From Kiritimatiellia bacterium (GTDB lineage Bacteria > Verrucomicrobiota > Kiritimatiellia > UBA8416 > JAIOPI01), in NCBI GenBank assembly GCA_028822745.1, contig JAPKCZ010000065.1, positions 1 through 8,433 on the forward strand: DNA of 8,433 nt, written 5' to 3'. Below the pieces are notes generated by a model. It ran no database searches, was not told the DNA's origin, and was given only the letters and a program-made list of their open reading frames with translations. The number at the start of each line of letters is the position of its first letter. Position 1 is the stretch's first letter. Both the position numbers and the translations under genes were made by a program. Below, in pieces: positions 6,489 to 8,433 of the stretch.

Positions 6489-7484
6489 CTACCCGATTCG
6501 TAGTGAATCGGCGAACGCCACGGTGGCTGGCTTAACGACGATGCGCCGCGTGCCCGTCGATGAGCGAATCTTGACCGTGACATCCGTTTGCGGCGGAGCA
6601 TCACTATACCGCGCACATATCGCCGCTGCACGCTGAAGATCATGGTCTTCAACAGAAAAGGGCAGCAGTGCGCTGGGCCCGTGCAACTTTTCCACCTTCA
6701 AAATCAGATCATAGAGCTCGGCATTGCCCTCCAAGTAGTGGTTGTCTTGCTCATTACGCCCGACGATCAACTTTATTTCAGGAGAAAGTCGGAAATGTCG
6801 TCCATAGCGCAACAGCGCGAGAGACGGTACGCCCGCGAGACCGCCATGCGCGATCAGGTCCTGCAAACGCTGACAAAATGTTGGGTCAACCAGCCGGCAC
6901 CCTCCGGTCGGAGTAGGGAAACCCGTTACGTCGTATTCTTTAGCAAGGCGCTTCTGCGCTTTGTGACCGCGGCCCTTGAGGTCCAGTAGTCCATCGCGCG
7001 ACACAAAGCCATATCCCTCGGCCTTGGTTTTGGAGAGCCATTTTCCTGACAGCGGTCTCACGACCTCACCCGGGCAATGCTGGGCGCGCTCAATTTCATC
7101 GAACGCCGCGATCGACTGGACATGCTCGCGCTGGTCCAGCACGTCACCCGTCGCAACAAAATCAAAATCTAGGTCCTGCATAACCGTGAGTGCGCGCCGA
7201 ATCATTCGCCCGTGGATATCTTTGCATATGACCCCTTCGCCGGCGAAAACGCCTTGGTTCTGACTCAGCACAGCGATGATGTTTTGCGAGAAGTCTTCTA
7301 TATGCAAGACGACGTCGAGCTGCTCCGCAGCGCGACGGGCGGCCTTTACATCACCAAAAGGAGATTCGAAAACAATGCCGTGAACAGCGATGCCTTGCGA
7401 TTGTAGAACGCGCACCGCGAGTCGGCTATCTAGACTACCGTTGAGAAGACTCAACGCATAAACACGTCGCTTATTTGAAGGCAT
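6489..7484 (-). CDS. PP-loop ATPase family protein, ThiI/MnmA-like predicted RNA thiolation enzyme
   Basis: 331 residues from ATG 7484; an in-frame TTG at 7493 would add three. Numbering here is from that TTG. The N-terminal Rossmann part carries LLNGSLDSRLA (16-26) where PP-loop ATPases have SGGxDS, followed by HGIVFESPFG. TGDVLDQREHVQS (115-127), VVRPLSGK (144-151), FPTPTGGCRLVDP (192-204) and FRLSPEIKLIVGRNEQ (234-249) match a family of ThiI/MnmA-like proteins without a THUMP domain, often annotated as tRNA thiouridylases. Cys90 and Cys199 are the candidate sulfur-handling cysteines. Two departures stand out: the PP-loop reads NGSLDS, and the usual C-x-D-C motif reads CKDI. The precise RNA target is not established for this family, to my knowledge. 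No good ribosome-binding site is visible before either start. The methyltransferase gene follows after about 100 bp. Confidence 0.75.
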   Translation of the reverse strand: MPSNKRRVYALSLLNGSLDSRLAVRVLQSQGIAVHGIVFESPFGDVKAARRAAEQLDVVLHIEDFSQNIIAVLSQNQGVFAGEGVICKDIHGRMIRRALTVMQDLDFDFVATGDVLDQREHVQSIAAFDEIERAQHCPGEVVRPLSGKWLSKTKAEGYGFVSRDGLLDLKGRGHKAQKRLAKEYDVTGFPTPTGGCRLVDPTFCQRLQDLIAHGGLAGVPSLALLRYGRHFRLSPEIKLIVGRNEQDNHYLEGNAELYDLILKVEKLHGPSALLPFSVEDHDLQRAAAICARYSDAPPQTDVTVKIRSSTGTRRIVVKPATVAFADSLRIG

Positions 7485-7569
7485 GGTTGTCAACGAGACT
7501 CAGTTAGGGTTGCTTCGGCAGCGACTATAGAAAGGGACCCACCCTTCAACACAATATATCGCGGCTCCT

Positions 7570-7598
7570 TTTATGCCTCGCTGGTGCTTATCTAGCAA
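7570..7598 (-). promoter_or_regulatory. Weak promoter candidate for the PP-loop gene
   Basis: On the minus strand TTGCTA (7598-7593) and CATAAA (7575-7570) are 17 bp apart; each matches 4 of 6 consensus bases. Transcription would start near 7563, about 80 nt before ATG 7484. A nearer TATAGT (7529-7524) lacks a convincing -35 at normal spacing. Confidence 0.25.
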
Positions 7599-7618
7599 CG
7601 AAGAAATCCAGAAACTCC

Positions 7619-7644
7619 GCCATGGAAGAGTTCTCTTCCATGGC
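7619..7644. repeat. 26-bp inverted repeat (12-bp perfect arms, 2-base centre)
   Basis: GCCATGGAAGAG (7619-7630) is followed by TT and its exact reverse complement CTCTTCCATGGC (7633-7644). An arm this long is unlikely by chance. It could fold as a hairpin in RNA from either strand or extrude in DNA. No T-run follows on either strand, so it is not a standard intrinsic terminator, although it could mark the 3' end of the epimerase transcript. A dimeric regulator site is an alternative. Confidence 0.7.
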
Positions 7645-7663
7645 ACGAGCATCCCATAGGCCA

Positions 7664-7685
7664 AAGCGAGATTAACGACTCGCTT
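7664..7685. repeat. Stem-loop with 7-bp perfect stem
   Basis: AAGCGAG (7664-7670) and CTCGCTT (7679-7685) pair perfectly around an 8-base loop. It is the second of three consecutive stem-loops in this gap. Confidence 0.4.
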
Positions 7686-7694
7686 CCTACTTCG

Positions 7695-7721
7695 CCCTCG
7701 CTCCGTTCGTGGCTACGAGGG
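7695..7721. repeat. Stem-loop with 6-bp perfect stem
   Basis: CCCTCG (7695-7700) and CGAGGG (7716-7721) pair perfectly around a 15-base loop. It is the third stem-loop, and the first one a transcript from the epimerase gene would form. Confidence 0.35.
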
Positions 7722-7868
7722 ACAAGACGCTGGAGACACGGAGCAGAAGAGCGCCCGACAGTTTCTGCTTGTTGCGAAGCTGTGTCACGCTTTGCCTGAG
7801 AGAACTGAAGTGCCTCAGACCTTTTCAGACAGCGGTCATTCGCAAACGTTGGCTTCGTCTTCTGCTAT

Positions 7869-8432
7869 TTATCCAAAGATTGGGATAATGTGCCGCTCCA
7901 GAAAATTATGGGTGACGTTTTTACCCACGATATCCGCATGCTTTTCCAATGCTTGCATATACTCATCACCCAGTTCAAAGGCCACTTTATAGGCCACATG
8001 AATCAACTGGCGAAAACTCGGATTGTAGTCAGGGCAATCCGGATCGTGACGCAAGGTACGCACATAGTTCTCGCTGCTCCAGCCATTCACCGTTTCAATG
8101 GACGGAAGCTGTTGCGGATCAATATCGATGACGGCGGCATAAGGCGCGGCCAACTCGTCGTAACGGTTCAATGCGCCGACATAGACTTTCTTCGCCACGG
8201 CCAGCCCGTCGCCCCCAGCTTCGGCCAAGCCAATCACCTCTTCAAGCCAGGTGGTACCCGCGGTTTTCAGGTGCAGACCTGTGTCGAATTTCTTGATGAT
8301 GCGATTCATCACCGGATAGATCGAAAATTTATCACTACCGGAATGGATACTGAGTCGCAGGCACTCCTTCAGACCGAACTGTTCCGAAGCAAACCGCAGG
8401 GCGGCCACATCGAGCTCAAATTCTTTCTCAAA
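7869..8432 (-). CDS. uxaE: Tagaturonate epimerase family protein, C-terminal part (partial)
   Basis: The last 187 residues are visible, ending FLERHIIPIFG and TAA; the N-terminal part lies beyond the right edge. SIHSGSDKFSIYP (visible residues 28-40), followed by HLKTAGTTWLE, is the signature of the UxaE family (about 480-500 residues), whose characterised Thermotoga member interconverts D-tagaturonate and D-fructuronate in galacturonate breakdown. The histidine in SIHSGSDK is a likely active-site or metal-binding residue of the barrel. Family membership is seen in the sequence; the exact sugar-acid substrate is inference, because no other uronate-pathway gene is in the window. The reading frame is open to the edge, so the GTG at 8408 is not the real start. 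A stem-loop-rich gap follows, and the next gene is unrelated. Confidence 0.8.
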   Translation of the reverse strand, partial: FEKEFELDVAALRFASEQFGLKECLRLSIHSGSDKFSIYPVMNRIIKKFDTGLHLKTAGTTWLEEVIGLAEAGGDGLAVAKKVYVGALNRYDELAAPYAAVIDIDPQQLPSIETVNGWSSENYVRTLRHDPDCPDYNPSFRQLIHVAYKVAFELGDEYMQALEKHADIVGKNVTHNFLERHIIPIFG

Positions 8433-8433
8433 T

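Larger units (their letters stand above)
7485..7868. other. Intergenic region with stem-loops, no gene seen
   Basis: About 380 bp between the epimerase stop and the PP-loop start. No reading frame here resembles a protein on either strand, and I see no tRNA or other RNA family. The right part (7722-7868) shows nothing clear, and no hairpin followed by a T-run is present. The middle (7619-7721) holds three stem-loops listed separately. The left part holds a weak promoter candidate for the PP-loop gene. Confidence 0.6.

Noticed and set aside
7485..7493. TTG start at 7493 for the PP-loop gene
   Set aside because: ATG at 7484 is a better start codon and loses only three residues; neither has a clear ribosome-binding site, so the choice is not firm.
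7619..7644. Standard rho-independent terminator for the epimerase gene
   Set aside because: The stem is strong but no T-run follows on either strand and it lies more than 200 bp after the stop, so it is listed as an inverted repeat.
1..8433. Mobile element, CRISPR array, toxin-antitoxin or defence system
   Set aside because: No transposase, integrase, regularly spaced repeats, small paired genes or defence-type domains are visible; the patatin's context is beta-oxidation and it lacks a neighbouring nucleotide cyclase (CapV-type CBASS effectors sit beside one).

Overview
This is a bacterial window in which every gene I can support lies on the minus strand, so transcription runs from high to low coordinates. 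Base composition looks moderately GC-rich by eye (not counted). I see no phage, insertion sequence, CRISPR or RNA gene. A tagaturonate-epimerase-type protein, a FadJ-like crotonase with an SSANIFD-type N-terminus and a THUMP-less PP-loop protein together would fit an uncultured Gram-negative lineage such as the PVC group or Hydrogenedentota/Omnitrophota. That placement is inference and weakly held.

Layout in transcription order. (1) 8432-7869: C-terminal part of a tagaturonate epimerase (UxaE family), cut by the window edge. (2) 7868-7485: about 380 bp without a gene, holding three consecutive stem-loops, one of them a near-perfect 26-bp palindrome, and a weak promoter candidate. (3) 7484-6489: a PP-loop, ThiI/MnmA-like RNA-thiolation-type protein with an altered ATP-binding loop. 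(4) 6386-5526: a class I SAM-dependent methyltransferase starting at TTG. (5) 5525-5244: an intergenic region with a long imperfect hairpin just after the methyltransferase stop, a good sigma70-type promoter facing the next gene, and a leader of about 125 nt containing adjacent palindromes and a direct repeat. (6) 5243-1: a compact four-gene lipid-degradation operon.

The operon is the most coherent unit. It encodes a patatin-like phospholipase with an N-terminal cyclic-nucleotide-binding domain (NTE type), a PaaK-like acyl-CoA ligase, a FadI/FadA-type thiolase, and the start of a FadJ-type multifunctional beta-oxidation enzyme. The gene order reads as a pathway: release an acyl chain, activate it to acyl-CoA, then oxidise it. 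Genes 2/3 and 3/4 overlap by ATGA, with the downstream ribosome-binding site embedded in the end of the upstream gene; genes 1/2 are 17 bp apart. Joint expression is therefore strongly suggested. The substrate and the ligand of the regulatory domain cannot be read from the sequence. I do not see a clearly new defence or mobile system. The points most worth following are the regulated-lipase/beta-oxidation operon and its palindromic leader, the unusual PP-loop protein, and the structured gap downstream of the epimerase gene.
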